From contig NZ_CAXRBQ010000144.1 of the NCBI RefSeq assembly GCF_964228735.1, forward strand, positions 1-34,728: DNA of 34,728 nt, given 5' to 3'. Position 1 is the stretch's first letter; each line of letters opens with the position of its first letter. This stretch comes from Pontibacterium sp964228735. Lineage in GTDB: Bacteria; Pseudomonadota; Gammaproteobacteria; Pseudomonadales; Balneatricaceae. The notes under the pieces were generated by a model. The model saw only the letters and a list, made by a program, of their open reading frames with translations, was not told where the DNA came from and ran no database searches. Positions 8,636 to 17,416 of the stretch are shown here, in pieces. Made by a program: the position numbers and the translations under genes.

Positions 8636-8655
8636 GATACCTTCCTTGTAAATCC

Positions 8656-8684
8656 ATTGGAGCCGCTTACATTGCGGCTCCAAT
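8656..8684 (-). terminator. Perfect 11-bp hairpin between the LysM gene and dprA
   Basis: ATTGGAGCCGC (8656-8666) pairs with GCGGCTCCAAT (8674-8684) around a 7-base loop. No U-tract follows on the minus strand, and the dprA ribosome site lies immediately downstream. It may be an mRNA-stability or attenuation element rather than a full terminator. Confidence 0.55.
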
Positions 8685-8705
8685 CTTGGTTATTTCGTTA
8701 AGTAC

Positions 8706-9737
8706 TTAGGGTTCGCGGATCTCGTCGCCGACGGACACCACGTTGGTGCTCATCATCACCAGGCCGTAAGAGACCTTCTCGAACGTCTTGAACACCATCA
8801 GGACACCGGAACGCTCAGCCGGTAGCTGGATCTTCTCTTTGGTGATCGGATCGACCACGGTTTCACCGGTGCGGTAGATCGCAAACACGTGACCGGCTTC
8901 CAACCCTTCGCGCACACCGCGGTTCAGGGCCACCACATCAAACTGGCCACCGTCGTTCACTGCGCCCAGTACGGAGAGGATCTTGCCAGTCAGCGCTTCC
9001 GGAGACGGTTTAGGATAGAACACAGACTGGATCCGTTCCTCTGCAGCCGGAATGACACGGTCAAGAGCACGGGTTTCCAGTACCGAGCGATTCACGTTCA
9101 GACTAATGACATCGTCGTTTTCCGCTATCACGGACACGTCGGAGACCTTGGTCAGCTCATACCCCAGCGCCTCTTCGGTATCCGGATCCACGTATTCATT
9201 GGTGGCGCGGTACACCGCCTGACGGGGAAGCTCTTCCAGCAATTCACCGCGTGCGTAGATGCGGTCACCGGCACCGGCGATCAGACGCTGGTTTTTGCCT
9301 GCCAATACATACGGCGCCTGCTCGAAACGCTCACGGTCGATGACACGGGTCTCTTCCAGAAAGCTGAGAATATCTTTCAGTGGGATTGCTGGAATAGCAC
9401 GATCCAGCGGCTCGGCGCGGGCGGTCGGACTGAGCTTACGCATACCACGGCGCACTTTCAGCTTCGGTTTGCCGTTTTCCCATACCAGGTAGATGATATC
9501 GCCGGGATAGATCAGGTGCGGGTTGTGGATCTCCACATTCATATCCCAGACTTCCGGCCAGCGCCACGGGCTTTCCAGAAAACGCGCGGAGATATCCCAA
9601 AGGGTATCGCCTTTCACCACCACATATTCCTGCGGCCGGTCTTCCCTGAGTTGCAATACATCTTTTCGGGCATTGGCGTGTGCCGGTGTACTGACCAGCA
9701 GCCATACAGCGGCCAGAGCGCAGAGAAACTTTTTCAT
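8706..9737 (-). CDS. Secreted LysM-domain protein
   Basis: Predicted periplasmic or cell-wall protein of 343 aa. A Sec signal peptide (KKFLCALAAVWLLVSTPAHA, cleavage after about residue 21) is followed by one LysM domain at about 36-85, including YVVVKGDTLWDISARFL and NPHLIYPGDIIYL. This fold binds N-acetylglucosamine in peptidoglycan. The remaining 250 residues have no recognisable catalytic motif. The start ATG is supported by AAGGA seven bases upstream. A LysM protein between def and dprA is conserved in Pseudomonas (PA0020 position), so it probably has a conserved envelope role, but its activity is not known from the sequence. Confidence 0.9.
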   Translation of the reverse strand: MKKFLCALAAVWLLVSTPAHANARKDVLQLREDRPQEYVVVKGDTLWDISARFLESPWRWPEVWDMNVEIHNPHLIYPGDIIYLVWENGKPKLKVRRGMRKLSPTARAEPLDRAIPAIPLKDILSFLEETRVIDRERFEQAPYVLAGKNQRLIAGAGDRIYARGELLEELPRQAVYRATNEYVDPDTEEALGYELTKVSDVSVIAENDDVISLNVNRSVLETRALDRVIPAAEERIQSVFYPKPSPEALTGKILSVLGAVNDGGQFDVVALNRGVREGLEAGHVFAIYRTGETVVDPITKEKIQLPAERSGVLMVFKTFEKVSYGLVMMSTNVVSVGDEIREP

Positions 9738-9827
9738 TTCCGTGTCCTTTGATGTCGTGCAGCGGAGACCCGAATCACAAGATCAGGTCAAACGGCGTAA
9801 CGACAATGCATTGAGCGTCGCAATCGG

Positions 9828-9833
9828 TATAAT
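9828..9833 (+). promoter_or_regulatory. Possible -10 element for def
   Basis: A perfect TATAAT lies in the divergent gap between the LysM gene and def, about 127 bases before the def start. No good -35 hexamer is found 16-18 bases upstream, so the assignment is tentative. Confidence 0.3.
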
Positions 9834-9959
9834 ATGTAGCTAGTAGGTTACCAGCCGTTCACGTCTATTTGGTGTATCGGCAGCAACCATCCCAATTTGA
9901 TGATTTACGGCTATTACGAATCACTAAAATAGTAACAACCGTATCAACCCGAAGAAACG

Positions 9960-10472
9960 ATGGCAAAACTTAACATTCTAGAATTTCCGGACCCACGTCT
10001 ACGCACGGTGGCTGAACCGGTGACCGAGGTCAACGATGAGATCCGTAAGATCGTCGATGACATGTTCGAAACCATGTACGACGCACCGGGAATTGGCCTT
10101 GCCGCAACCCAGGTGGACATCCACCAGCGCATCGTCACTATGGACCTGTCGGAAGATCAGAGCGATCCGATCGTGATGATCAACCCAACCTTTGAGGTCC
10201 TGGACGAAACGCCTTACAAGTACCAGGAAGGTTGTCTCTCCGTGCCGGGTTACTACGAAGACGTGGTGCGCCCACAGCACATCCGTGTCACTGCCCTGAA
10301 CCGTGACGGTGAAGAGTACAGCTTCGAAGCGGATGATCTGCTGGCAGTCTGTGTACAGCACGAACTGGATCACCTCAACGGTAAGCTGTTCGTAGACCAT
10401 ATCTCTGCCCTTAAGCGCAACCGCATCCGCGGCAAGCTGGAAAAGAAACACCGTCAGGAAGCGCACGCCTAA
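9960..10472 (+). CDS. def: Peptide deformylase
   Basis: Removes the N-formyl group from nascent proteins using a bound metal ion. The 170-aa product carries all three family motifs: GIGLAATQ (44-51), EGCLSVP (90-96) and QHELDHLNG (133-141). Cys92, His134 and His138 are the metal ligands and Glu135 is the catalytic acid. The start ATG follows a GAAGAAACG purine-rich stretch. It pairs functionally with fmt downstream, which adds the formyl group to the initiator tRNA, and the def-fmt order is widely conserved. Confidence 0.97.
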   Translation: MAKLNILEFPDPRLRTVAEPVTEVNDEIRKIVDDMFETMYDAPGIGLAATQVDIHQRIVTMDLSEDQSDPIVMINPTFEVLDETPYKYQEGCLSVPGYYEDVVRPQHIRVTALNRDGEEYSFEADDLLAVCVQHELDHLNGKLFVDHISALKRNRIRGKLEKKHRQEAHA

Positions 10473-10495
10473 GCGTGTCCTCTGAACTGCCCGAC

Positions 10496-10549
10496 AACAG
10501 GTTTGCCGGACAGCTGCATCTTATGCGCAGCTGCCGTGACAAACCTGTT
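10496..10549 (+). terminator. Two-tier hairpin between def and fmt
   Basis: AACAGGTTTG (10496-10505) pairs with CAAACCTGTT (10540-10549). Inside it CAGCTGC/GCAGCTG (10511-10517 with 10527-10533) form a second stem capped by the remaining loop bases. T residues follow the outer arm. Position and form suggest partial termination or processing of the def-fmt transcript. Confidence 0.5.
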
Positions 10550-10569
10550 TTGGTTTCAGGAGTTGATAG

Positions 10570-11517
10570 ATGTCCAAGCCACTTCGTATTGTCTTTGCCG
10601 GTACGCCGGATTTTGCCGCCTCCAGCCTGCAGGCGCTGCTCACCTCCAAGCATGAGGTGATCGCTGTTTATACCCAGCCGGACCGTCCGGCGGGTCGCGG
10701 TCGCAAACTCACCCCAAGCCCGGTGAAGAAACTGGCGCTGGAACACGAGATTCCGGTGTATCAGCCGTTGAGTCTGAAAGGTGAAGCAGAACAAGCCGAA
10801 CTGGCGGCACTGGATGCGGACATCATGGTCGTTGTGGCTTACGGCCTGCTGCTGCCGAAAGCGGTATTGGATACCCCACGTCTGGGTTGTATCAACGTAC
10901 ACGGCTCTCTGCTGCCCCGCTGGCGTGGTGCGGCGCCGATTCACCGTGCCGTACTGGCGGGTGACGAGCTGACCGGCATCACCATCATGCAGATGGATGT
11001 AGGCCTGGATACCGGCGATATGCTGTACAAGACCGAGATGCCAATCGCTGCGGACGACACCAGCGGTGCCTTGCATGACCGCCTGGCCGAGCAGGGCGCT
11101 GAAGCCCTGGTGGCCGCCCTGGCACTGATCAGTGAAGGCAAGGCGGAGCCGGAAAAGCAGGACGATAGCCTGGCCAACTACGCCCACAAGCTGGAGAAGC
11201 AGGAAGGCGAGATCGACTGGTCCCGTTCTGCGGTGGAGATCGAGCGCCAGATCCGCGGTCTCTCCCCATGGCCGGTGGCCTACTGTGGCCTCGACGGCAA
11301 AACCATGCGTATCTGGGGCGCCAAGGCCTCCACCGATACCTGCGACCAAGCACCGGGTGCTGTCGCGGAAGTGACCAAGAAAACCCTGCGTATCGCCTGT
11401 GGCGAAGGTAGCCTGCTACTGACCAAGGTACAGCTGCCAGGCGGCAAACCGCTGGATACAGCTGCCGTCCTAAACGCCAAGCGCGATCTGTTCCCCGTCG
11501 GTAAGCAACTGGACTAA
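10570..11517 (+). CDS. fmt: Methionyl-tRNA formyltransferase
   Basis: Transfers a formyl group from 10-formyl-tetrahydrofolate to Met-tRNAfMet. The 315-aa protein equals the usual length. The N-terminal FAGTPDFA loop (9-16) opens the formyltransferase fold. Catalytic Asn109 and His111 are in INVHGSLLPRWRG, and Asp147 is in GLDTGD. The C-terminal OB-like tRNA-binding domain spans about 210-315. The start ATG has CAGGAG seven bases upstream. rsmB follows after three bases. Confidence 0.97.
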   Translation: MSKPLRIVFAGTPDFAASSLQALLTSKHEVIAVYTQPDRPAGRGRKLTPSPVKKLALEHEIPVYQPLSLKGEAEQAELAALDADIMVVVAYGLLLPKAVLDTPRLGCINVHGSLLPRWRGAAPIHRAVLAGDELTGITIMQMDVGLDTGDMLYKTEMPIAADDTSGALHDRLAEQGAEALVAALALISEGKAEPEKQDDSLANYAHKLEKQEGEIDWSRSAVEIERQIRGLSPWPVAYCGLDGKTMRIWGAKASTDTCDQAPGAVAEVTKKTLRIACGEGSLLLTKVQLPGGKPLDTAAVLNAKRDLFPVGKQLD

Positions 11518-11520
11518 GCG

Positions 11521-12837
11521 ATGAACGTAAGACAACTGGCTGCCGAAACCCTCGAGCCACTGCTGCGCCACCAGGGCTCCCTCAATGCCATCATGCCGAC
11601 AGCAGTTAACCGCTGCCCGGAGCGCGACCGCGGCCTGCTGCGACAGCTCTGCTACGGCACCATGCGCGACATTACCCAGCTCAACCTGATCGCCGCCAAA
11701 CTGCTAAAGCGCCCGTTCAAACCCAACGACTTTGATATTCGCGCCCTGTTGTTAGTGGGTATTTACCAACTTCGCAGCCTTCGCGTACCCGCACATGCCG
11801 CCATCAACGAAACGGTTGAAGCCGCCCACGGCCTGAAAAAATCCTGGGCCGCCAAGGTGATCAACGGTGTGTTGCGCAGCTATCAGCGCCAACAGGAAGC
11901 ATTGGAGCAGATGGTCGATGAGAGCGAGGCCGGGCGCTACAACCACCCGGAGTGGTTTATCGGCAAGGTGAAGAACAACTGGCCGGATCACTGGCAGCAG
12001 ATCATCGACGGCAACAACGACGATGAAGCGCCACTGACGTTGCGCGTAAACCAGCGCAAGATCAGCCGTGACGATTTTCTGGCTATGCTGGATAAAGAGG
12101 GGATCGGAGCCATCGCCACCCCGTTCAGCAGCCACGGCGTCACCCTGAGTGAACCGTTCGACGTGGTTTCCCTGCCAGGGTACAGCGACGGCCTGTTCAG
12201 TGTGCAGGACGAAGCGGCCCAGCTTTCCGGTGAACTGCTCGATCTGCAGCCGGGCCAGCGTGTGCTTGATGCCTGTGCGGCACCGGGCGGTAAGCTGTGC
12301 CATATCCTGGAGCAGGAACCCAACCTGGCCCAGGTGGATGCGGTTGAACTGGAAGAGCGCCGTTGTGCGCGTATCCACGACAACCTGCAGCGTCTGCAGC
12401 TGGAAGCAACGCTGCACATTGCCGACGCCAGCAGCGATTCCTGGTGGAGCGGCGAGGCCTATGACCGCATCCTGCTGGACGCGCCATGTTCCGCTACCGG
12501 TGTTATTCGTCGCAACCCGGATATAAAATACCTTCGCAAAGGTGAGGATATCGCCGCTCAGGCCGATATCCAGTTAAAGATATTGCAGAATCTCTGGCGG
12601 ATGTTAGCGCCGGGCGGCAAATTGCTCTACGCCACCTGTTCGATCTTCCCGCAGGAGAATGAACGCCTGATGAAACGGTTCCTTGCCCAGCAGAGCGATG
12701 CACAGCATCTGCCGCTGAGCGGAGAGTGGGGTGTCAGTCGACCGTACGGCCGACAACTGTTCCCGCAACCTCAGGGGCACGACGGTTTCTACTACGCGTT
12801 GCTGACCAAAACAGCTGATCAGGCAGTGGGTGAATAA
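11521..12837 (+). CDS. rsmB: 16S rRNA (cytosine-967-C5)-methyltransferase
   Basis: Methylates C967 of 16S rRNA using S-adenosylmethionine. The 438-aa protein has an N-terminal NusB-like helical RNA-binding domain (about 1-140). A Rossmann-type methyltransferase domain follows, with SAM loop LDACAAPGGK, acidic ADAS and DAPCSATG. The two cysteines of the m5C mechanism are Cys323 (DAPCSATG) and Cys373 (ATCSIF), with the same 50-residue spacing as Cys325/Cys375 of E. coli RsmB. It is nearly continuous with fmt and lies ten bases from trkA, consistent with the conserved def-fmt-rsmB-trkA operon. Confidence 0.97.
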   Translation: MNVRQLAAETLEPLLRHQGSLNAIMPTAVNRCPERDRGLLRQLCYGTMRDITQLNLIAAKLLKRPFKPNDFDIRALLLVGIYQLRSLRVPAHAAINETVEAAHGLKKSWAAKVINGVLRSYQRQQEALEQMVDESEAGRYNHPEWFIGKVKNNWPDHWQQIIDGNNDDEAPLTLRVNQRKISRDDFLAMLDKEGIGAIATPFSSHGVTLSEPFDVVSLPGYSDGLFSVQDEAAQLSGELLDLQPGQRVLDACAAPGGKLCHILEQEPNLAQVDAVELEERRCARIHDNLQRLQLEATLHIADASSDSWWSGEAYDRILLDAPCSATGVIRRNPDIKYLRKGEDIAAQADIQLKILQNLWRMLAPGGKLLYATCSIFPQENERLMKRFLAQQSDAQHLPLSGEWGVSRPYGRQLFPQPQGHDGFYYALLTKTADQAVGE

Positions 12838-12846
12838 AGTCAGATC

Positions 12847-14223
12847 ATGAAGATCATTATCCTCGGAGCAGGGCAGGTAGGCGGCACTCTGGCAGAGAAC
12901 CTTGCCAGCGAAGCCAACGATATCACCATTGTCGACACAGACACTGCCCGCCTGCGTGAACTGCAGGACCGTCTTGATATCCGTACCGTCGAGGGCAAGG
13001 CCTCGTACCCAACCGTCCTGGCCCAGTCCGGCGCCCAGGATGCCGACATGCTGATCGCGGTGACCAACTCCGACGAGGTCAACATGATCGCCTGTCAGAT
13101 CAGCCAGACCTTGTTCAACACCCCAACCAAGATTGCCCGCGTACGTGAGCACGATTACCTGAAGAAGAACCACTCCATCTTCAGCCCGAAGGGGATTCCG
13201 GTTGACGTACTGATCAGCCCGGAGCAATTGGTAACACGCCACATCAAGCGTTTGATCCAGCACCCGGGTGCTCTGCAGGTACTGGACTTTGCCGACGGCA
13301 AGGCCCAGTTGGTGGCGGTAAAAGCCTATTACGGCGGCCCGCTGGTGGGACGCGAGATCTCCTTCCTGCGTGCCCATATGCCGTCGGTAGATACCCGCGT
13401 AGCGGCGATCTTCCGTCGCGGCAGCCCGATCATTCCAAAAGGCGACACCGTGATCGAAGCGGACGACGAGGTGTTCTTCATCGCCGCCAAGCGTGACATC
13501 CGCGCCGTAATGAGCGAGCTGCGCCGCCTCGACCGCCCGTACAAGCGCATCATGATCGCCGGTGGCGGTAACATCGGAGCCCGCCTGGCGGAAAGTATCG
13601 AAGACAGCTTCCAGGTGAAAATCATCGAGCGCAACATCCAGCGCTGCAACCTGCTGGCCCGTAGCCTCAACAACACCATCGTGCTGCAGGGCAGCGCCTC
13701 CGACCGCGACCTGCTGCTGGAGGAGAACATCGAGGATACCGACGTATTCTGCGCTCTGACCAACGATGACGAAGCCAACATCATGGCCTCCATGCTGGCC
13801 AAGCGCCTGGGCGCACGTACGGTGATGACACTGATTAACAACCCGGCCTACGTGGATCTGGTGCAGGGCGGCGCGATCGACATCGCGATCTCGCCGCAGC
13901 AGACCACCATCGGCGCATTGCTGACCCACGTACGTCGTGGTGACGTGGCAGCGGTACACAGCCTGCGCCGCGGTGCGGCGGAAGCGCTGGAGGCGGTGGC
14001 CCACGGTGACAAACGCTCCTCCAAGGTGGTGGGACGCACCATCGAAGAGATCAACCTGCCTCCGGGCACCACCATCGGTGCGATCGTGCGTGATGAGGAA
14101 GTACTGATCGCCCACGACGATGTGATGGTAGAAAACGGCGACCACGTGATCCTCTTCCTGGTCGACAAGAAACGGATTGGGGAAGTCGAGCGACTCTTCC
14201 AGGTTGGCCTAGCATTCTTCTGA
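12847..14223 (+). CDS. trkA: Trk potassium uptake regulatory subunit TrkA
   Basis: Peripheral cytoplasmic subunit that binds NAD(H) and ATP and gates the TrkH/TrkG potassium channel. The 458-aa length equals E. coli TrkA. Two tandem RCK units are seen, each a TrkA-N Rossmann domain plus a TrkA-C domain. The first nucleotide loop is GAGQVGGTLAENL (7-19) with acidic residues in TIVDTD. The second is GGGNIGARLAES near residue 239. Its partner trkH begins ten bases downstream, so the pair can form a complete Trk system. Confidence 0.97.
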   Translation: MKIIILGAGQVGGTLAENLASEANDITIVDTDTARLRELQDRLDIRTVEGKASYPTVLAQSGAQDADMLIAVTNSDEVNMIACQISQTLFNTPTKIARVREHDYLKKNHSIFSPKGIPVDVLISPEQLVTRHIKRLIQHPGALQVLDFADGKAQLVAVKAYYGGPLVGREISFLRAHMPSVDTRVAAIFRRGSPIIPKGDTVIEADDEVFFIAAKRDIRAVMSELRRLDRPYKRIMIAGGGNIGARLAESIEDSFQVKIIERNIQRCNLLARSLNNTIVLQGSASDRDLLLEENIEDTDVFCALTNDDEANIMASMLAKRLGARTVMTLINNPAYVDLVQGGAIDIAISPQQTTIGALLTHVRRGDVAAVHSLRRGAAEALEAVAHGDKRSSKVVGRTIEEINLPPGTTIGAIVRDEEVLIAHDDVMVENGDHVILFLVDKKRIGEVERLFQVGLAFF

Positions 14224-14233
14224 TCAGGACCTA

Positions 14234-15685
14234 TTGATGCACTACAAGGTGATCCTTCGCATACTTGGCATCCTGCTGATGATCTTCAGCTTTACCATGC
14301 TGCCGCCGATGCTGGTCTCCATGCACTATGAAGACAACGCCTTCATGGCGTTTGGTGCCGGTTTCGCCATCACCCTTGTCACCGGCTTCCTGCTCTGGAT
14401 ACCGGTATATAGGGTGCGGCAGGATCTGCGCACCCGTGACGGCTTCCTGATAACCGTGCTGTTCTGGGCGGTACTGGGCCTGTTCGGTTCTCTGCCGCTG
14501 ATGTTGGCAGATGACCCACATCTATCCTTTGTAGACGCGCTGTTCGAGTCACTGTCGGGCCTGACCACCACCGGAGCCACAGTGATGACCGGCATCGACA
14601 GTCTGCCGGAATCGATCCTCTGGTACCGTCAGCAGCTGCAGTGGCTGGGTGGTATGGGGATTATCGTACTGGCCGTGGCGATCCTGCCGATGCTGGGCAT
14701 CGGGGGTATGCAGTTGTACCGGGCAGAAACGCCGGGACCGGTAAAAGATTCCAAGCTGACCCCACGTATCACCGAAACCGCCAAAGCGCTCTGGTACATC
14801 TACCTGTCGCTGACCATCCTCTGTACTTTGGGTTATTGGGCGGCCGGGATGGAGCTTTTTGACGCAGTCGGTCACAGTTTCTCTACCGTGGCGATTGGTG
14901 GCTTCTCCACCCACGATGCCAGTATCGGTTATTACGATTCCGCGCTGATCGAGGGGATCGCGATCGTCTTTATGGTGCTCTCCGGCATCAACTTCAGCCT
15001 GCACTTCTTTGCCTGGAAACACCGCAGCCTGAAGCACTATTTCACCGATCCGGAATTCCAGTTCTACCTGTCGATCCTGGGGGCGATCATCGCGCTCTCC
15101 TTTATTGCGCTGGTGGTGACCAACACCTACACGCCGGAAGATTCGTTGCGTAAGTCCGCGTTTATGGTCGTCTCTATCGCCACCACCACCGGTTTTGCCA
15201 CCGCCGACTTTGCCCACTGGCCAACCATGCTGCCGTTCCTGCTGTTTGTAGCGGCGTTTGCTGGCGGTTGTGCCGGCTCCACCGGTGGCGGTATGAAGGT
15301 GATCCGTATCCTGCTGATCCTCAAGCAGGGCTACCGCGAGATCAAACGTCTGGTGCACCCCAACGCCGTGATCCCGGTGAAACTGGGTAACGCGCCGATC
15401 TCCGACCGGGTACTGGAAGCGGTCTGGGGCTTCTTCTCCGTGTACCTGATCGTGTTTGTGGTTATGCTGATCATCCTGCTGGGTACCGGCCTGGATCAGG
15501 TCACCGCCTGGTCAGCCGTGGGTGCCACCCTCAACAACCTGGGCCCGGGCCTGGGTGATGTCTCCGCCCACTACGGTGATATCAACGACACCGCCAAGTG
15601 GGTGCTGTGTTTTGCCATGCTGCTGGGCCGTCTGGAAGTATTCACCCTGCTGGTACTGTTTACACCAACCTTCTGGCGCCGCTAA
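14234..15685 (+). CDS. trkH: Trk potassium uptake membrane subunit TrkH
   Basis: Inner-membrane K+-translocating subunit of the Trk system. The 483-aa product equals the length of E. coli TrkH. It contains about ten membrane helices and the four pore-loop repeats typical of the SKT superfamily. Selectivity-type segments visible are TTTGATVMTG near residue 113, STVAIGGFST near residue 217, TTTGFATADF near residue 316 and TLNNLGPGLG near residue 433. It follows trkA directly. The final residues FTPTFWRR match the usual TrkH end. Confidence 0.96.
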   Translation: MMHYKVILRILGILLMIFSFTMLPPMLVSMHYEDNAFMAFGAGFAITLVTGFLLWIPVYRVRQDLRTRDGFLITVLFWAVLGLFGSLPLMLADDPHLSFVDALFESLSGLTTTGATVMTGIDSLPESILWYRQQLQWLGGMGIIVLAVAILPMLGIGGMQLYRAETPGPVKDSKLTPRITETAKALWYIYLSLTILCTLGYWAAGMELFDAVGHSFSTVAIGGFSTHDASIGYYDSALIEGIAIVFMVLSGINFSLHFFAWKHRSLKHYFTDPEFQFYLSILGAIIALSFIALVVTNTYTPEDSLRKSAFMVVSIATTTGFATADFAHWPTMLPFLLFVAAFAGGCAGSTGGGMKVIRILLILKQGYREIKRLVHPNAVIPVKLGNAPISDRVLEAVWGFFSVYLIVFVVMLIILLGTGLDQVTAWSAVGATLNNLGPGLGDVSAHYGDINDTAKWVLCFAMLLGRLEVFTLLVLFTPTFWRR

Positions 15686-16024
15686 CGGGGCGTCGGTCGG
15701 GGTACCATGCCAACCGGGGATCGCCCGATGTAATACCGACAAGGGTTCAGACTAAGGGCTGAACCCCGCTCGGCCCGTTTCCCCCTACAATAGGCACACC
15801 TGAGCGTACAGATTTCAGCATTCGGGAACGTTTTCGCATCCCGGTCATGGCGAGCAGTTGACTGCATCGTCCGAGATGCGATGCTTATCCTTTGCGTTTG
15901 CAGCGACGGCTTTGAATCATGGAACGTAACCTCGCTGTCTGTGCCTAACGAATATCAACTCTCTCTGAGCCAGGTCGTTCACCCGGATGGGATGGATCAC
16001 CTGACCAATTTCTGGAGCTTTAAC
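15686..16024. other. Gene-free stretch between trkH and the ytoQ-like gene
   Basis: This 339-base stretch holds a terminator-like hairpin (15743-15766) and a TTGACT hexamer at 15859-15864 that could be the -35 of the following gene; only a poor -10 lies at the right distance. GCATCG (15864-15869) and CGATGC (15879-15884) form an inverted repeat over the supposed spacer and could be an operator. An in-frame extension of the downstream gene covers 15881-16024 but has no family similarity that I recognise. Confidence 0.4.
15743..15766 (+). terminator. Terminator-like hairpin after trkH
   Basis: GGGTTCAG (15743-15750) pairs with CTGAACCC (15759-15766) around an 8-base loop. No T-run follows, so efficiency is uncertain. 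Its position 57 bases after the trkH stop fits the end of the def-to-trkH operon. Confidence 0.4.
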
Positions 16025-16471
16025 ATGCGTTACGCCCTCTATCTTTCCGGTGAAATTCACACTGACTGGCGCGATCAGATCAAACGTGCCGTTGAGATGA
16101 ACGGTCTACCGGTCGAGATCCTGACCCCAAACACCGATCACGACTCCAGCGACAACTGCGGCGACGAGCTGCTGGGTGCCGAGGAGAACGCATTCTGGAA
16201 AGACCACAAGGCAGCGAAGATCAACAGCATGCGTCACATGACCGCCCTGAAACGTGCGGATATCGTTGTGGTACGTTTCGGCGAAAAATACCGTCAATGG
16301 AACGCGGCGTTTGATGCGGGTATCGCAGTAGCACTGGGTAAGTCCCTGATCGTAGAGCACGCCCCTGAGCTGACCCACCCACTGAAAGAGATTGATGCAG
16401 CGGCACACGCCGTGGCTGAGAACACCGAGCAGGTGATCGAAACTCTGAAGTACCTCTGCCTGGACTACTAA
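16025..16471 (+). CDS. YtoQ family protein (nucleoside 2-deoxyribosyltransferase-like fold)
   Basis: The 148-aa product begins RYALYLSGEIHTDWRDQI, the signature start of the YtoQ family, which Pfam groups with nucleoside deoxyribosyltransferase-like proteins; its reaction is unknown. Other conserved-looking stretches are LTPNTDHDSSDNCGDELLG (residues 33-51), DIVVVRFGEKYRQWNAAFDAG (about 80-100) and GKSLIVEH. The last two resemble the part of deoxyribosyltransferases that binds the nucleotide base and sugar. The start ATG at 16025 has TGGAGC eight bases upstream and matches the family's N-terminus, so the 48-residue upstream extension is rejected. The gene stands alone with its own terminator. 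Cytoplasmic, no signal peptide. Confidence 0.85.
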   Translation: MRYALYLSGEIHTDWRDQIKRAVEMNGLPVEILTPNTDHDSSDNCGDELLGAEENAFWKDHKAAKINSMRHMTALKRADIVVVRFGEKYRQWNAAFDAGIAVALGKSLIVEHAPELTHPLKEIDAAAHAVAENTEQVIETLKYLCLDY

Positions 16472-16511
16472 TTCCGCAGAAACGGGGCAGGGCGCGACCA
16501 CAACAATAGCG

Positions 16512-16536
16512 CAATCCGGATCGGTCTCCCGGATTG
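16512..16536 (+). terminator. Probable terminator after the ytoQ-like gene
   Basis: CAATCCGG (16512-16519) pairs with CCGGATTG (16529-16536) around a 9-base loop and is followed by the T-rich TTGCCTTTATT. It separates the ytoQ-like gene from tetR. Confidence 0.55.
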
Positions 16537-16614
16537 TTGCCTTTATTGTTCACAAAACGAACATCATTGTTCCCAATTCGCACCTTGCCCTATATGATCC
16601 CCTTCGTTTATTGT

Positions 16615-16627
16615 TGACGTAACGTCA
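16615..16627. promoter_or_regulatory. Putative TetR operator upstream of tetR
   Basis: TGACGTAACGTCA is an odd-length palindrome whose core TGACG-N3-CGTCA also occurs in the larger palindrome upstream of the permease operon (17450-17470). It lies 23 bases before the tetR start, downstream of a plausible TATGAT -10 (16593-16598), fitting autorepression. Confidence 0.65.
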
Positions 16628-16650
16628 TTTAAAACTCAGTTACCGGGTAT

Positions 16651-17400
16651 ATGAGTCCTAGATATATTGACGATGCCACGCGGGAAGCGCGTGAAGAAGA
16701 GATGATGCAGGCGGCACTGAATATTATCGCCCGGGATGGCGTGTCTGGCCTGACCATCGATAAGGTGGTGACGCTGGTGCCGTACTCCAAAGGCACCGTG
16801 TACAACACATTCAGCTGTAAGGAAGACCTGCTGACAGCCCTGTGTAATCGCAGCGTGACGCGCCTGTCGGATATTTTCTTCCGGGCAGCCTCCTTCGACG
16901 GCAACAGCCGCGAGAAGATGCTGGCGATTGGTATCGGCTACATGCTGCATTCCCAGCTGAATCCTACGGAATTTATGATGGTGATCTCCGCTAAGACGCC
17001 GTCTGTGACCGAGAAGAGTTCACAGAAGCGTCAGGAGGAGCACAAAGAGCTGGAAACCCAGCTGCTGGGCAAACTGCTGGGCATTATTTCTGAGGGCTTG
17101 GCGACCGGCGATCTGAACCTGGCGCCACATTTAAGCCCGGCGCAGGTGGCGTTTTCCCTGTGGGCGATGAGCTTTGGCACCATCGCATTGCTGCAGGAAA
17201 ACGTGGAACGCTGCGGCGTGCGCCAGCAGATGTCGCTGGAGAACGAGTTGCTCAACCATGCCAACCTGGTGCTGGACGGTCATCAATGGAAACCGTACAC
17301 CCCCGATCATGACTGGCATGCATCCGTACAGCGGATGAAAGAAACCGTGTTTGCCAAAGAGGTAGAGGCCCTGGAGTCTCAGTGGACCGAACTGGCCTAA
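16651..17400 (+). CDS. TetR/AcrR family transcriptional regulator
   Basis: Predicted ligand-responsive repressor of 249 aa. The N-terminal helix-turn-helix spans residues about 17-62, with the turn and recognition helix in GLTIDKVVTLVPYSKGTVYNTFSCKEDLL, typical of TetR_N. The remaining 180 residues form the expected helical ligand-binding and dimerisation domain without a recognisable ligand motif. The operator-like palindromes at 16615-16627 and 17450-17470 flank this gene and share a core, so it probably represses both itself and the downstream RND operon. A strong terminator lies between it and the operon, so co-expression is by shared control and not by read-through. The ribosome site is weak (CGGGTAT). 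Confidence 0.92.
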   Translation: MSPRYIDDATREAREEEMMQAALNIIARDGVSGLTIDKVVTLVPYSKGTVYNTFSCKEDLLTALCNRSVTRLSDIFFRAASFDGNSREKMLAIGIGYMLHSQLNPTEFMMVISAKTPSVTEKSSQKRQEEHKELETQLLGKLLGIISEGLATGDLNLAPHLSPAQVAFSLWAMSFGTIALLQENVERCGVRQQMSLENELLNHANLVLDGHQWKPYTPDHDWHASVQRMKETVFAKEVEALESQWTELA

Positions 17401-17416
17401 CAGATTCGCACAACGG

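Noticed and set aside
12604..14145. 513-codon minus-strand frame opposite trkA
   Set aside because: Antisense shadow of trkA, with no recognisable domain.
15881..16024. 48-residue extension of the YtoQ-family protein
   Set aside because: The family N-terminus (YLSGEIH) begins right after ATG 16025, which has its own ribosome site.
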